Origin: Chelydra serpentina
Taxonomy: Eukaryota; Chordata; Testudines; Chelydridae
Assembly (NCBI GenBank): GCA_037349315.1
Contig: JBAIAC010000026.1
Coordinates: forward strand, 25,077,501-25,141,500
Direction of reading: 5' to 3'
DNA: 64,000 nucleotides
Under the pieces are notes generated by a model. That model did not search any database. It had not been told where the DNA came from and worked only from the letters and a program-made list of their open reading frames with translations. Below are positions 12,133-25,560 of the stretch, piece by piece. The position numbers and the translations under genes were made by a program. Position 1 is the stretch's first letter. Every line of letters starts with the position of its first letter.

Positions 12133-14176
12133 TGACACCCTGCACACAAGTCCAGCTGCAAATCAGTCTTTCCATGGAAATATAGTTAATTCTTCTTGTA
12201 GGCAAGATTTGATTTATATAGGCCTCTACCACACACTTCTGTGGCTATTTATACATGATCTGTTTTATGGGGCGTTTTTTCCTCTGAGCTTGTTACAGAA
12301 GAAATGCTAAAATGTGACTCTGGTTAACTGTTTTGTTGACCAGCATGTTTTATAGGGTGTATTTTAGTATTGAATTGATAGCTTTGCAAACAAATTTAGA
12401 AAATCCTATATATTGGAGAAAGATCCCATGTTGCTTGGTATTTATTAGCTACTTGAGACTTAGGTAGTCAGTTGCTTTAATTCTGCTTTTTATAAAGTAC
12501 ATCTTGAAATAACATGCAATTGTTGAAATACTTCATTTTACAGAAAAGTTTATAACAAAAAAATAAACAAAAACAACCCTTTATCTTGGGATAGCCATGG
12601 CAATTAAAAAAGCTTAGATGCTTGACAAGGGGGAACTGGCCAGTCCCTGTTTCTGCAAGCCAAATCTGAATATGCATTAGAGTGCCTTCAGAACCTCTTA
12701 AAAAAAACACCCACGTCAAACCTTCATCTCCAAGACATGGATATTATATAGATTTTCCTCTTTCTTCCCCCCCACTCCTTTTAGATGTCTGTTGGGCTTT
12801 TCTTACAGGTACACGGTCTGGCAAGCAGTCTCCTCCTGAATTAGTGCTGATTTGTGGCCCAGATGGCAGGGATATTTGGGCAGTGAGTGGCTCTCATAAT
12901 TACCTTTGAACACTTGTGCATCATTTTACTAGAGCTCCTCAGATCCGCTACATTGATAGGTGAGAAATTGAGGTCCCACCAAGTCCAGATCTCTTGCATC
13001 CTTCTACACAATACAGTAGTTCTGACCATTATGAAATTCTTAATTATAAACACACACTTTCTGTGCTCCATGGGCCTGACCCAAAGCTCACTGAGTCTAA
13101 CTGCCTTTGGATTAGGGACTCTATTACTACAGTACTTGTGTTGTATGAATGCTTTCAACGCCACTTTATGTGCATTGCTGCTGGCTGTCGGTTTATTGTC
13201 CCTAGTATAACTCTGGCTCCTAATCATTCCTCAAATTTGTAACTATATACTTGTGTGCATGAGGCTGTGTTAACTGAGAAAATGAGGTCAATAGATATTT
13301 CTAGCTAGTAATTAAGGACAGTAGTGCACCCCCAGTCCCATTTATACTTTGGAATAGGGTTCTGACAACTCTCCTTCTGGCAAGTTTATGGCAACAAAAT
13401 ATAAATATTAAATTGAAGTTCAAACTCCTATAGTTTGAAATCAGCAGTTTAGCAATATGAGAACAAAAATCAAGGGAACAGGCTAGGCTGACGCTGTTAA
13501 TCACCCATATACTAGTAAATAGTTATCCCTGAAATTGCAACATACTACTTTTCATAAAACTTGCATGATCAATTTATAAAAAGTACTCGAGGCATTGCTT
13601 AGTCACTGCCTGAGCAACGCTTTTCTACATACACTGTCTGCAGAAATCAATCCTTTGACTATATTTGACATCTTTGCTTTTATAGTAATTCTTTGTTCCT
13701 TCCAATGTTTTAACCTGCTGACAGCTGGGTTGTTACTTTGCATTAACATTTCCAAATGTAGAGAATCTAGCCTGCAGTCGCTTCTCGATGGTGTGGTTTT
13801 TTTGTTTGTTTTTGTTTTATAGCTGCCATTGTTTAGTAGGTTCCAGCACTGACTGGCTTCTTAAGTATTCTCAGATTTTGGATTATACTCCCTCTTTTTA
13901 AAACTGGCATTTTATTGCAGCACCTTTCATGATACATTAGTTAAGTACACTGAGCAGAGCGAAATCATCCATTCCCACTACTATTTGCTAGTATCTGCTT
14001 GAAATCCACATGCAGTATAAACAAGGGCCTTAGACATAAATAAGCCCACCGAACACCCATATTCATGCAGCGTCAAACTGGGAACAAATCTAATGTGAAG
14101 TGCAGTCTGTGGGGAATGATTCAACAGGAAGGTGTATTGACTGTCCCATGATGGAGGAAATTGAAGGGTAACTCAC
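12133..14176. other. Presumed intron or intergenic; no exon seen
   Basis: No recognised repeat and no exon-like ORF with splice sites was found. If the LDL-A exon at 14177-14311 belongs to a minus-strand gene, this is downstream intron. Confidence 0.45.
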
Positions 14177-14311
14177 TTGAGCATGTTAGTTTGATGGACA
14201 TGTAGTCTCTGCCACAGTCCTTCTTGTAGTGACAGCGCAGCCAGTTCAGGAGGCAGAGTCCGTTGCCACACTGCAGTTCTTCTTTTTTACAGGGCAGAAT
14301 GCTTTCTTCGT
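14177..14311 (-). CDS. Internal exon: LDL-receptor class A module
   Basis: This is a 135-nt minus-strand exon with strong consensus borders. The acceptor is a pyrimidine tract ending tttctcttcctttcag (14312 onward) and the donor is GTGAGT (14176-14171). Both borders are phase 1, the symmetric phase of shuffled extracellular modules. The 45 codons contain six cysteines with spacing C-x6-C-x4-C-x6-C-x5-C-x10-C, the LDL-A pattern, including GNGLC and the x-W-x2-C segment. The usual calcium-binding D-x-S-D-E cluster is absent: KKDCGRDYMS stands in its place. This would be a divergent LDL-A that may not bind calcium. LDL-A modules act in the ectodomains of lipoprotein receptors, membrane proteases and similar proteins. 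I do not recognise the gene. Exon 1 may lie in the CpG island at 31.75 kb. Downstream exons were not found. Confidence 0.7.
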
Positions 14312-14658
14312 CTGAAAGGAAGAGAAACAATGGATGACTTTGTGCAGCAGGCATTTCCTACTTCAGTAACAATGCCACAGGTCTTCTGAAAGTCCGTCTT
14401 CCTCTTAGCTGTCTCTAAGAGCTCTGTGAGAGTGAAAACAGATTTGTCTGTTCTTTGTCGAATAGCAAAAGGCGGCCTCCGACTTGACAAAAGCTTTAGT
14501 ATATGGTTAATCATTTACACAGTGCTGTAAACCTATGAAGCACTGCACACGGGGAAAATGTGCCCAACAAATCACAGAAGGTAACATTTTCAAAAGCGGG
14601 TAGGTACTTAGGTTAAGTCAAGTTTGAAAATGGGACATGAGTGTTTTTGAAAACTTAC

Positions 14659-14677
14659 CTGCAGTGTTTGTCCCAGT
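14659..14677 (-). other. Possible 19-nt microexon
   Basis: On the minus strand a long pyrimidine tract ending ttttgcatacag is followed by 19 nt and then GTAAGT. This lies 347 nt upstream of the LDL-A exon. Both splice signals are near-consensus, and the tract contains a TGC just before the acceptor. Nineteen nt is not a multiple of three, so inclusion between the island exon and the LDL-A exon would shift frame to an early stop. It could equally be chance: a similar acceptor-19 nt-donor arrangement occurs in repeat DNA at 24975-24993. Confidence 0.25.
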
Positions 14678-15169
14678 CTGTATGCAAAAGGGATGACAGA
14701 AAAAAGGATAAACTTAGAGCTATCTAACTTTCGGGATCATGAAGGGCTAGACTGAGGTAGCCATGGATGGGAACATCTCAACTCTCCAGTTTGAAAAGTA
14801 AGGATGGGAACTGAATCTGTGTGTGGGCTGAACACCCTAAACATCAAACAAATGTGCATTTGGACAAATATTAGAAGAGCATAATTCATGTTTGGGTTTG
14901 GAGATCATTAGGACAGAGCAGGGTCCGACTTGCCCTTACATTTGAGCATGCTGAGAATTTTCTCCTACCATGTGTAGTGGGGTAGAATGAGGAAGAACCC
15001 ACTCACTCCTCAAGACCATCTCTGATCCTAGAGGATGTGTTTAATAGCTAACCCCCTTACCTCTGCATATGTAAGAGAGAGGCTAACTTTTTGGTTGCCC
15101 AATGACAACTGATGATCCTGTTAAGCTCCTCACCCTATCATCTCAATGTGAGGGGGTGAGAATAACTCT

Positions 15170-15456
15170 GGGCATGTCTACCCTACAAATGCCCCAGCAG
15201 CACAGCTGTGGCACAGCAGCCATGCTGCTATAGTGTAGACTCTCTTGCTACAGCAATGGAAGGGGTGTTTTGGTTATAGTTAATCCACCCCTTGAGAGGT
15301 GGGAGGTAGGTAGGTCAAGGGAAGAATTCTTCTGTTGACGTATCTGCATCTATAGTGGGAGTTAAGTTGACCTATCTGTTCCACAGTGCAAGACACTTTT
15401 CACAGTCCTGAGTGAAGCTGCTAGGTTGACCTTTAGTTTTAAGTGTAGACGAGGCC
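15170..15456. mobile_element. Nonautonomous TIR DNA transposon
   Basis: The left end gggcatgtctaccctacaaa and right end ttttaagtgtagacgaggcc form an imperfect terminal inverted repeat with a GTCTACACT-type core. The same core is seen in the Harbinger-like elements at 29508 and 63552. The interior is non-coding. A convincing target duplication was not found, so the superfamily is open. Confidence 0.55.
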
Positions 15457-18179
15457 TTTGTTTCCAGTCACTATGAAGAAGCAGAAGTTTGGCTAATAGT
15501 GCCCCAACAATTCTGAATCGTGAGGAATTAGTCATGTAGCGTTCAGGTGAAGAAATGGGTAAAAGTTTGGGTCAGCATTTATTGTTACTGAACACGGTCA
15601 TGCATCCCAAGTCCGAATGTTCTGGGTTGTGTAACTAGAGCTGAGTGGCTATTGCAGAAGCAGTGAATACAAATACATGTTTATCTCCCCAATGTGACCC
15701 TTTAAATGGATACTCCTAAGCAACCACTTGAATAGACACTTGCTCACACCACTGTCTGGGGAGCAGGCACTCTTCATATCCTCGTTTGTGTGCAAAATCA
15801 ATGTTTATACCATGTGCAGGGGAAAATATTCATCCTTCCTTAGTCTCCTGTTTTTGAAATGTTACTCTTCCAACTGAGGAAGAGAAACACTATGATGTAG
15901 ATGACCAGTTGCACCCTGCAAATGGTGCTGAAGAGAATGGTGTGAGTTTATAATCTGTCCAGACTCTTGGTTCAATACTTGTGGAGCACAAATAGTCACA
16001 GAAATCAGGATCAATGTGCACACAATTCAGAATTTATGCACAAAGCTAAGTCCAGCTTCAGTAGTACAGCTGGTCAAATTATTTTCATTGAAGATGAGAA
16101 GAGAATTTCTGAAAGGGGTAAGTAATGCACATGCTTTGGCAAAAGTTTTAACAACTGGGAGACGAGGCACTTTATTTACCACTTAACTGGTGTCCATTAT
16201 AGGTCTATTGCTAACTGAATTAAAAAGTAGGTTTTTGATGTTTAGTAATGAAGAGCAGTAGGAATAGAAAAATCAACAGTTTACTTCTACACTTTCGGTG
16301 CCTATCCTATACCCTAAAACTGAATTCAAGTCACTTGTATATCACCAGCTTTAACAACACGCCAAATAAGTCAGACCCCACCTTGGAAATACCAGATCTT
16401 GGCAGCAAAGGAACAGAAAAACCAGTGTGCAAACTGGCATCCAGCCAAACAAAGGCATTCAGACTAGACTTTTGTTTGCTCTCCAATATTCTTAATTCAG
16501 AGCCTTTGTGTCAGCTTTCATAGCAGGAAAACCATGCCGTTAAGAGTAATTGTTCATGATTTCCAATTCTCCACACAGCTGCTCCAGTGGAAAATGTCAG
16601 AACCCACAAATGCATTTATAAATAGCACCAGCACTGAAAGCACACTTTTACTATATGTATTAGACCATACTCTTGTAACCTGGCAGCTCTGCAATCTACA
16701 GGGTAATAATCAGAACTTTGTTTTCTAATTCTAGCATGTCTTGGATAATGTTTTCTGAACAGCTACAGTACTCGTGGCAGGTACTTGAAACACGAATTTT
16801 GGGAACCAGGGAATTTCCCAAATAGAAGAGAATTCACTACAAGCTAAAGGCTTTTTAATGATTTTTTTCTGGAGGAGCTAAAGTACTTAAGTGAAGGCAG
16901 GCTAATGGAACTTACAGGATCCATTTCACCCCTGGTGGAAGAGATCAGACCCATTGACTTCATACAGGTCTAAGCTCAGAAAAACTTGCATGTGGATGTT
17001 CTGAGCAGATCAGGGAAAATGCTAATGAAATTATTCTTTAAAAATATTAATGGGGTGTGCACACACACACCCCTATTCCCACAGCATTATTCCATAGGCA
17101 GCGGTTCCCCATTTATTTCAAGATCTAGTTTTAAGATGTCCTAATTTTTTTTTAAACATTCTGAGCTTGTTCCAGCCCAACCCGTTTCACTGCTCCCCTT
17201 CCAACACTAAGTTCCTTTCTATAACTCCAGCTATAAAACAGTTGTTGATGGAAACACATTGACCTCAGCTGTGCCATTGTCAGGAACTGCAATCTTGCCT
17301 CTACACAAGGATTCTCTGATTGCAAATGTCACCTGAAGCCTATACAGTGGACGTGTTAAGGGAGCAAAGTTCTAAATGTCTTTCTCTTGGCTATTAGTAG
17401 TTTAGGATACAGTTTGTATGAAAGATGCTATTAAAAACTGAACTGTGGTATAATGGAGAGGAGAGCTCTTGGGCTTGTGAGCTATAAGGACTGGCATGGG
17501 CAAAATGAGTTTCCTTGTCCTGAGAAGCAGAGGAGGCTAGTAACACCTAAAAGGGCAGGCAAAACTGACTTATAAAGGTGTGTTTATAGTCCATCTAAAA
17601 TAGACACTGTCTCCAAACAGAGGCAGCCTACCTACTCCAAGGGGCTTTTATGGCAGCAATAATCTAGTGGGTGGGGAGGGGAAGGTGAAGGCACTGTTTG
17701 AGTACAAAATATGGGAAAGGGGCTAAATTCTGTTCTCGCTTTTACTGAGGGAACTCCATTGAAGACAGTTACTCCAGCAATTCAGTGAGAGTTGGGCATA
17801 GAAGGGTGACTGTCAATGATTTGAGTGAGCCATTATATTGGAATAATCTTAGCACTAACAATGCAACTGGAGATGCTGAACTTTCATTTTAATCAAGTTT
17901 TTAACCCAGTTCACTTAATGTCATATCTTAAGTCACAAGGGTCTTGATTAAAAATACAGCACTCTAAGTACAAGGTTAGATGAAATTGTCACCAAAATTG
18001 GTGGACTGGTCTTATTTCTTTCAAGACATCTGGTAAACAGCCATTTCTGTACCTGGGCATTGTGGTTCTCTCCTGTATTTCTGGCCTCTTTTGTACATTT
18101 GTATTAATCTTTCTCTTGGCTGCCTGGAGCCAGCAGAGATTTCAGCTGGGCATCATCTTGCAGAACCTAGTTATTTCTT
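15457..18179. other. No gene recognised; one fold-back element
   Basis: Mostly AT-rich, low-copy sequence. A degraded fold-back element lies at about 17721-17800, with left end taaattctgttctc and right end agtgagagttggg. The open stretch at 16248-16523 has no family resemblance and no splice context. Confidence 0.5.
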
Positions 18180-18310
18180 AGTGTTTTGAAATCTGATCTC
18201 ACATCTGCAAACTGAGATGTGGGATGCACTGAGTGAAATTCTGTAGCCTGTGTTATACAGGAGGCCAGACTAGATGATTGTATTGGGCCCCTCTGGCCTT
18301 AAGTTGTTTA
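18180..18310 (+). repeat. CR1 LINE 3' end fragment
   Basis: The stretch contains ctgtagcctgtgttatacag, gaggccagactagatgatt and gggcccctctggcctt, the final section of CR1 on the + strand. Only about 100 bp survives, a typical heavily 5'-truncated insertion. It lacks the terminal octamer repeats. Confidence 0.7.
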
Positions 18311-19548
18311 AATGGTTTTCATTTAAATAGGGAAAATATTAAATGGTGTCATAAAAAGGGGTGGGAAATAATGTGAGAAGTGATATGCATTGAATAGCCT
18401 TGTGCTCAGTGCAAATCCAAACAATGGATCTTATTTCCCCACCATGTTTACTGCCTTCCCTCTGAAAAGGAATCAGGTTGGTATAATTTGCATAATATCT
18501 AATTACCAAGTAATAGTGACCTTGATTAATGTATTGCTGACTGTGTAGCCAACATTTGTGTGGATACAGTACAAGGACAGCATATATACTTAAAACACTC
18601 TGAGCATGGAAACACCGTATTTTAATATGCTAAGTGAATGGATTCCAGTTCCCAAAGGCATTTTCTTTTCTGAAACTTAGACCTTAAGCAGAAAGTTGTA
18701 ATAAAAATGTTCAATTGCCAGTACATCGTACTCTGGAGAGGTGCAATGCTTCTTGACAATGACTTCACTAGTCATATGATAGGTGTCACTCAGATTTGTT
18801 CACATTTTTATTCCAGTGGTGGCAGACTCAGAAACAATGCAAATTCATGTAGTACTTGGTGCATCTGATTAGCAAAAGGTCCTAGCATTCAGCATTCAAA
18901 TCAATGTAGCACCATTGATGCTACCCTACTTTGCTCTAGTTGAGGATCTGGCCTCTAGACACTAATGTAATCACAGGGTGTCACCTGAATCACCTATGTT
19001 TAATAAATTTCAAAATTGATCTCGATATTTTGGGTTCCAGTACTGTATTTGTTTCATCAAGGAGTGGCTTGTCTTTGTTTATTGGGTAGCCAGTGAATCT
19101 GATTCAAACTGAAGATCAATCTGACTTGGTACATGACCTAATGTGTGTGTGGTGTGAGCAACAATTTGCTTTCCAAGTTGATGTTTCAATCTTGGCACAA
19201 ACCAGCAGAAATTAAGTGAATCTCCCTTGTGATGCATGATCAAAAACCGCTTTTTCCAGAGGTGCCAGGCAGCTGGAGAACAAGCCTGCAAGTCTCTCTC
19301 AGGTGGAGCAGTTCCCAGCCTAGGACCCTACATAGTGAACCTGCCTCCCTGAAACTCCAGAAGTGCTAAGCAGAGCTGGATGGATAACCAACTTTATCTC
19401 CCTAGGATGTAAATTCCAACACCAGGAGACTCTTCATCCCCAATCAGCACAAAGCTGAATTTTCATGGTACAGAAATGCTGAAAAACTTCAGTTTGGAAA
19501 CATTGAAACTACTGTATTTAAATGTTTCCACATTGAAGCATTACAAAA

Positions 19549-19585
<37 letters not shown>

Positions 19586-22329
19586 TGTATATATATGTAT
19601 GTATATGTAAAAATTGGAGCTGAAACTAAATACTCTATTTTGAAACTTTCCATAGAAAACTTAGCAAAATTGACATTTCCTTGAAATACTTTGCTACAGT
19701 TCTCCCAGTGCAGACACTAGGCCAGCTTGGTCCATAGCACTATGGGAGTTCTTGGTAGCACAGCTGCCATAACTTGGATACTGGCCCCTTCCCACCTCTC
19801 CTGGTCTGAGTTCTATGCTGCATTCAACTCTGCCCCTTTAACTTAAGTACCCTTACAAGGCCTATAAAACCTTTTAGCCTTGGGTTCCTTGTGCAAATTC
19901 ATCCCCAGCTGGTAGTGAATGAGTTCTTACCAGTTATTTCCCCAGCAACCAAATCAGATGGTATTTCCTATAGCTCTATTTGAAACCCAGAAGTTGACTA
20001 ACCTTTAGACGGACAGTCCAGATTAGAGTAAACACTGAACTAACCAGGATTGGAACTTTCAACGGTCAATAAATGTTTGTCAAATTGACAACTGGGATAT
20101 AGAAGAACTACCCAAAAGTTGAAAAACTATTCCATGCCATTAAAACAAGAACTGCATTTTGTATATCTTGCTGTAGAAGAATACATAAATGGATGATGCA
20201 ATTACCATAACAATCCCTTTTACTCAAATGACTAATTGGATTATATCTGATTTTAATTGTGTACTTGCTTTGGTATCAACCAGCTGAGTCTGAAAATGTG
20301 CTGATTACTCACCAGCAGAATCTGAGGTTGGCTTTCTATATAATCCCAGCATGTCCGTGGTTAAAGGAACACAATCTGATTTAAAATCATGGCTCTGACT
20401 TTTACCTGTGTTCTGGCATTGTAGCCAGTGATTGGAGGGTCTCACCAGTATAGATGGAATCCTCTAGGGACACAGAGATAGTGTAAGAACTCTTGTGGCT
20501 GGAGGAAAGGGTTAGTAGCTGAGGGTTTCCTGCACCTCACAGATCCCAAGCCCATTTGCACTGTTGGCAGCCAATGACATTTAGAGCAGCTTTTCATGGG
20601 AGTACTATCCCAGCACACAACTAAACTATCCCAGCACTGGCCAGGTAACTCAATGACACTTTTTTACACCCCACTCCTGAGTTACATTATGCAGTCTTTG
20701 GCTGAAGCTGAAGACAAGAGCTTGATATATTTGGAAACCCAAACCAGATTTCCTTATTCCTGTTTCTATCTGTGCTGGTACCAAAACCTCAGATCTCATA
20801 CCCTGAGCTTTGAGGAAGTTCCAGTTGTAGGACCTGACTCACCATTGCATTATTCTACTCTTTTTTTCTTTTCTTTTTTTTTTTGGTACAAATCAACAGT
20901 AACACACAGGCATAGGGGAGTAACACCTCAGATCCATGTTAGGGACTTGATTCACTAAACTTCACAACAGGGCCCTTTCAGTCTACAAACTGTTGAGCCA
21001 GGACTCCAGATCTAAAGATTCCCCAAACATAGAGGAAGTTCAGATCTGGATTTGCATTTCTCATGCTGGACAATGGGAGTGGGATCAGGACCCTATAATG
21101 TCTCCACTCAGATATTTCAACTAGGAATCGTTTGCCTTTTTTAAAAGCTAGTTTCTTCTGTAATGGCTCAAACCCAATCTCCATTAAATTATCCTGTAAA
21201 ATATAAAGTTTGCCAAGAGAAAAAGGGTGTGATCGACAGCAGGACAAAGGCATACTGATGTTCTGCTCTTCCTAGGTATTGAGGGCTTCCAGTCAGGGCA
21301 TGACCTTAGGTAATGTACCACACAGCTTGTGCTCTGGCACACAATGGAATGAATGTATTGTAACTGCTGTGTCAATCTTATTTAAGATCTCGGTTTCCTT
21401 TCCAAAGGGAACATTTGATTTTACACATTTGTTTAGTTTAAGCAGCTGGACTGTTAAATTATACTAACATAATCTTCAAAATGATGGTTAAAACAGCAGA
21501 GAAGTTATCCCAAATGAGTTGCTGGTTTTTGTTGCAGAAAGGATTGAGTTCTCCATTACAGTGCACTGGCTGTGCTGCTGGCATGGCATTTCAGACTGAG
21601 CATAGGTCACTTTTTGGATGCCACTTTGGACAAAGATATGACTAATTACTGCATCTGGTGATTAGATGCTATGGTGATGAATGCCCTAGTACTACCTATG
21701 ATAGACTGATGGCATTAACTTGTCATCCATGGATTCTATTGCTCACTTGCACGTGCTGCGTTCAGTTGCAGAATAGAGGCCATGGCAACAGGCCTGACCG
21801 TGCTGCCTGTAGAAGGAGGGATAAGGGCAGGGCATGGAGAAGAGAGCATTCTGTGCTGATGCTCTAGGATCCATGAGATGGGTTTGTAAATCCAAAGTCC
21901 TGGTGCCTTCTGCATGGTCTCTAATCCCTCCCCCGGAAGGGAGTAGGGGTTGGGATTTCTGTGCAATGATTTTTCTTTTTTAAATAAACTTTTTTCTCTT
22001 CTTTGGAATGTCTTAAATGGTCTCTGTTTTGTACAGCAGCTAGTGCAATGGGGCATGATCCTGGGCGGGGGGCGCTTTGGCTGCTACTGCAATCCAAACA
22101 GTAAATCACAATGAAGGCCCACTATCAAACTGTACTTAAGTTTAAAGATAAAGACTGAAGGACCCAATCCTGAAGCAAAGCTCAATGAGATTTTTAGCCT
22201 TAAGTGCTTTAGGATTGGACACTAAATGTCAAATGTTAATGTAACCCTCAAGTCAGTGTGTCGTGTGTTCACCTCTGTTCCAAATTTTACATTAGAGGTT
22301 TGTTACAACTCTCCATTTAAGAGCCTGGG
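18311..22329. other. No gene recognised; AT microsatellite
   Basis: Low-copy AT-rich DNA. It includes a (TA)n/(TATG)n microsatellite at 19549-19609 and T-rich runs near 20861-20884. No ORF resembles a known family. Confidence 0.5.
19549..19609. repeat. (TA)n / (TGTA)n microsatellite
   Basis: About 60 bp of alternating TA interrupted by TGTA units. It is likely length-polymorphic. Confidence 0.9.
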
Positions 22330-22430
22330 CCTGAAGCTGTGGAGACTCCAAGCTTTTTAGCTCTGGAGGTCCCTGGTTCAATCCTTAGTGTCTGTCATCT
22401 AAGTGGTGGGCATAGCTCATTCAGGATTCA
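22330..22430 (+). repeat. Possible tRNA-like SINE fragment
   Basis: The stretch contains ccctggttcaatcc, a good match to a Pol III B box, preceded by ttagctctgg. No clear A box, tail or target duplication is visible, so a chance match is quite possible. Confidence 0.25.
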
Positions 22431-25039
22431 AAAATAAGAAGCAACTTCACCCTTTGCAAATTAATCAAACTGGAAGCCGAGGGAGGTGCTGTGTCAGTTG
22501 TACAGTCATGCTTTAGGAAGTCAAACTTTGCATTTTTTGCACATCTCTGCACTTATTGGTTCTGTCTAGGGCCAGCAGTGGAAGGGAACACAAAGGCTCT
22601 TCTAGCATTTTTCGGTCAGACTGGAGCAATTGCAAGAAAGCTTGCCCTTATGATGAATTTGGCAGACTCGAGACTGGAATAAGCATCCCAGTTTTAGAGT
22701 ACTTATCTGAACTAAACCTCCAACCCTTTCATAACTCTCCAAGCACAACTAACAATCCAGCTATTTTGAAAATCCTGTGCAGAAACACAAATTAAGATGC
22801 TTTGGGAACTGTCTTGCAGCACTTCCCACCTATGTTATGTGAGGCTAGTGGGGCACTTCATTGGAGGTGCTAGGATTCACACCAACCTTGGAAATGTATT
22901 CACTGAGAAACCAGAGGGGAAGGAGCAGTATGCCAAGAGTCCCCAGTATGGGACTTCTGGCAAACAAAGGGAGGTACAGTCTGAAAGCATGTCAGTCTTC
23001 AGCAGAGATGTTCCTATCCTCTTTCCCATTTATTTACATACACACATGCTAGCATTATAATTACAAGAAAAAAGTAGACTGTGAGGTGTAAGAAGCCCAA
23101 TAGGGTTAAAAGGAAATGTTAGAGAAGCTACGAGGGAGACAAATAAGCAAAAACTCTCAACGGCCTGGGAGTTGGTCCTCAACTGCATGATATTTATAGG
23201 ATTCACTGGACTTTTTTTTTTTTTTTTTTGGGTATAGATAACCCTTTGAAAAGCAGTTACTAATAGTCTCACACTGGGAAACTGGGTGTGTACATTCCCT
23301 CCCTGCCTGCAAGTCCTGGTGGTAGGTGCTAGAGATGTATGAAAACAAGAGCTGGCAAGAGTTAGCATGTTTGTCCTTATTCTTTTATTTTTCATATCTA
23401 CAAAATCCCTTATCCTCTGCATCATGCCCCTCTGCTTCCCGCCCTTTACTATTGTGTATTTTCCCTGCATTCCATCCAATATTTATGTCTCTGTTCTCAG
23501 CTCATCCACTGCCACTCAGAATTATGGATTTTTTTGAATCTTCTATGCCATATTTTTTCTCTCTCTCTCATTTATATATACAGAGATATATAATATCACT
23601 CCTGACCCCTCTGGCTTTTCTTTCAATCCAGTCCCTCACCTACAGCATTCTAGATGCCTATTCCAATCCTCTGCTTGCTCTGTCTGCTCCTAATGGCCCA
23701 GTCTCTATTTCAGCCATTAAAGAACCTTCTGAGATTCATTTTGACCCACAATCTTCATATCCTCTCAGAATTCCTGAAGAACTTCCTGTATTGAAACTCA
23801 ACAGAGGAGTCCCCATTGCTTCCAGCAGATGCCATTATGAAATCCATGTTGGCCACTACTCCCTACACACACAATGATGTGTAGATAATGGAGGAAAATT
23901 GCCCCCCCACACACACATTTATCCTGATTCCATGCTGCTTTGTGCTGTGTGGTGGAGAGAATACTGAACCCTGGTAACAGCACAGAACCACCACCTTACC
24001 CCCACCCCCCCTCCTTAAGCTATGCAGCATACATGCACCAGTATCTCTGACAAAACTGTTAAGTGGGTGGGCTGGAAATGCAACCACCTCCAAACCTGTA
24101 GGGTCGAGGGAAATCTGCATTTCTGTACAGACTCCTCTGTGCCTGGAGCCTTCTGGCCCCTGGAAAGAACAACATCTTGCTCTTATAACACAGGCAATCC
24201 AGACTGAAATGTAGGATAGAAACACAGTCAAAAGAGATTATAGGAAAACTGCTAAGAACCTGCAGGCAGGATGACTAGAGTAAACTGGGAAACCGTGCAA
24301 GGACAACAGCGGGAAAAGAGAACCCTGATTCCAGGAGACATTAACCCAATCGTGGCTGAAATGAAAATGATAGGCAGGCCAGTGAATGGTGTGTGTATAT
24401 AGGGAAGGGCTCTCTAACTTCTCAGTAGTGGGTGAAGGACCTGTTTGACAGTCTGTACTTGGAGACTGTTCGATTACAAGCGCTCTGGGGATCCAACCAT
24501 CCTGTCAAAACACTGGGGCCTGGGGAGTCAGCAGGAGGCACTGCAACAACCATTGGTACCCTGCCCAGGAGACATGCTGGAGAGAGCATGCCTGCATCTC
24601 CCCAGGGATGTTCCACGTGCACTCTGTACCAAGCAATAGGATGGTGCAGATTGTTCCTCCAAGTGCGCTGGCCAAGCGCCATGGATTTATATGTAAGGAG
24701 TGGGGAATGACCCCACCTTTTCCCTATCCCTCTTCAGGATGCTTTGCTCCCAGGGGAGCAGGGACTGAGCAATTTCTGTTCTCCCCAAAGCAAAGGGCCT
24801 GTTGTGGGAAGCCTTTCTGTGGTCCCACAAAGGGAGTGGGCATGAGGCTTCTTGCACATCCCTCACCGAGAACACGGTTACAGTCCATCCCTTCCATGAA
24901 ATAGGAAATAAGATCTGACAAAGACAGAGGGAAAGACCCCCAAAATAGTAGATACATTATAAAGGATCTCTTACCTGGGCATGTAACATGCTGCTGGGGA
25001 CAAACAAACCTGTGAGCCACTACTAATCCTCTGCCTCAG
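22431..25039. other. No gene recognised
   Basis: Low-copy sequence with a T-run near 23212-23230 and many overlapping, unsupported ORFs. The sequence at 24430-24900 is open in several frames on both strands, which argues against any one being coding. Confidence 0.45.
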
Positions 25040-25560
25040 CAAGAGCAAGCCTTGCTAGAGGTCACTGTCAGCTCCCAGCCCCACCAGTGTGCCATCCTCA
25101 CCAGCAAACTCCTTAAGGCTCTCCAGACCCATACCTCACCTAGCAGGTACAAATCTGTGAATTCCAGCCTCAGTTTCTCAAATGTTCCTCTGCAATGCAC
25201 AGCTCCTGTCACTGATCATTCACAAAGATATTAAGTTCATTGCTCCCTCAAATTAAGCTTGTAATTTACTGACTCTCTTTAACTGGGGCAAATACACACT
25301 TCTCTTCAAGCACAGCACTGAGTTGGTTTATAACAAGTTTATTACAAAAAGGACATAAGCTAAGTGATACCAATTAGCAGGGATAAAGGTAGAAATGGTT
25401 ACAAGCAAATAGATAAAAGACTAAAAAGCTGCAGTCTTTGTTCAAGATGGCTTCTCACCCACAGTCTCCTTTCTAGCTTTTACTGGCCAGCCTGCCCAGG
25501 ATCCATCACAGAGGTGAAATCATTTGGTTCCTTTTTCTCCGAAGGATAAAGATGGAGTCT
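25040..25560 (-). repeat. LTR fragment of an endogenous retroelement (antisense)
   Basis: The stretch around 25326-25480 (aacaagtttattacaaaaag, then aagtgataccaattagcagg and aaatggttacaagcaaatag) has the antisense look of a reptile LTR R/U5 region. It includes a TAATAAA polyadenylation-like signal on the minus strand. No gag or pol ORF accompanies it, and boundaries are approximate. Identification is from memory of the pattern. Confidence 0.5.

Noticed and set aside
12841..13242. Overlapping ORFs of 82-128 residues on both strands
   Set aside because: Mutually overlapping on opposite strands, no domain, no splice-site support.
23326..23877. 183-residue + strand ORF
   Set aside because: Ser/Pro/Leu-rich from pyrimidine-rich DNA, with no domain, no promoter and no splice signals.
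24975..24993. 19-nt acceptor-donor arrangement on the minus strand
   Set aside because: It sits beside LTR-like DNA with no coding context. Useful mainly as a warning that the 14659-14677 microexon may be chance.
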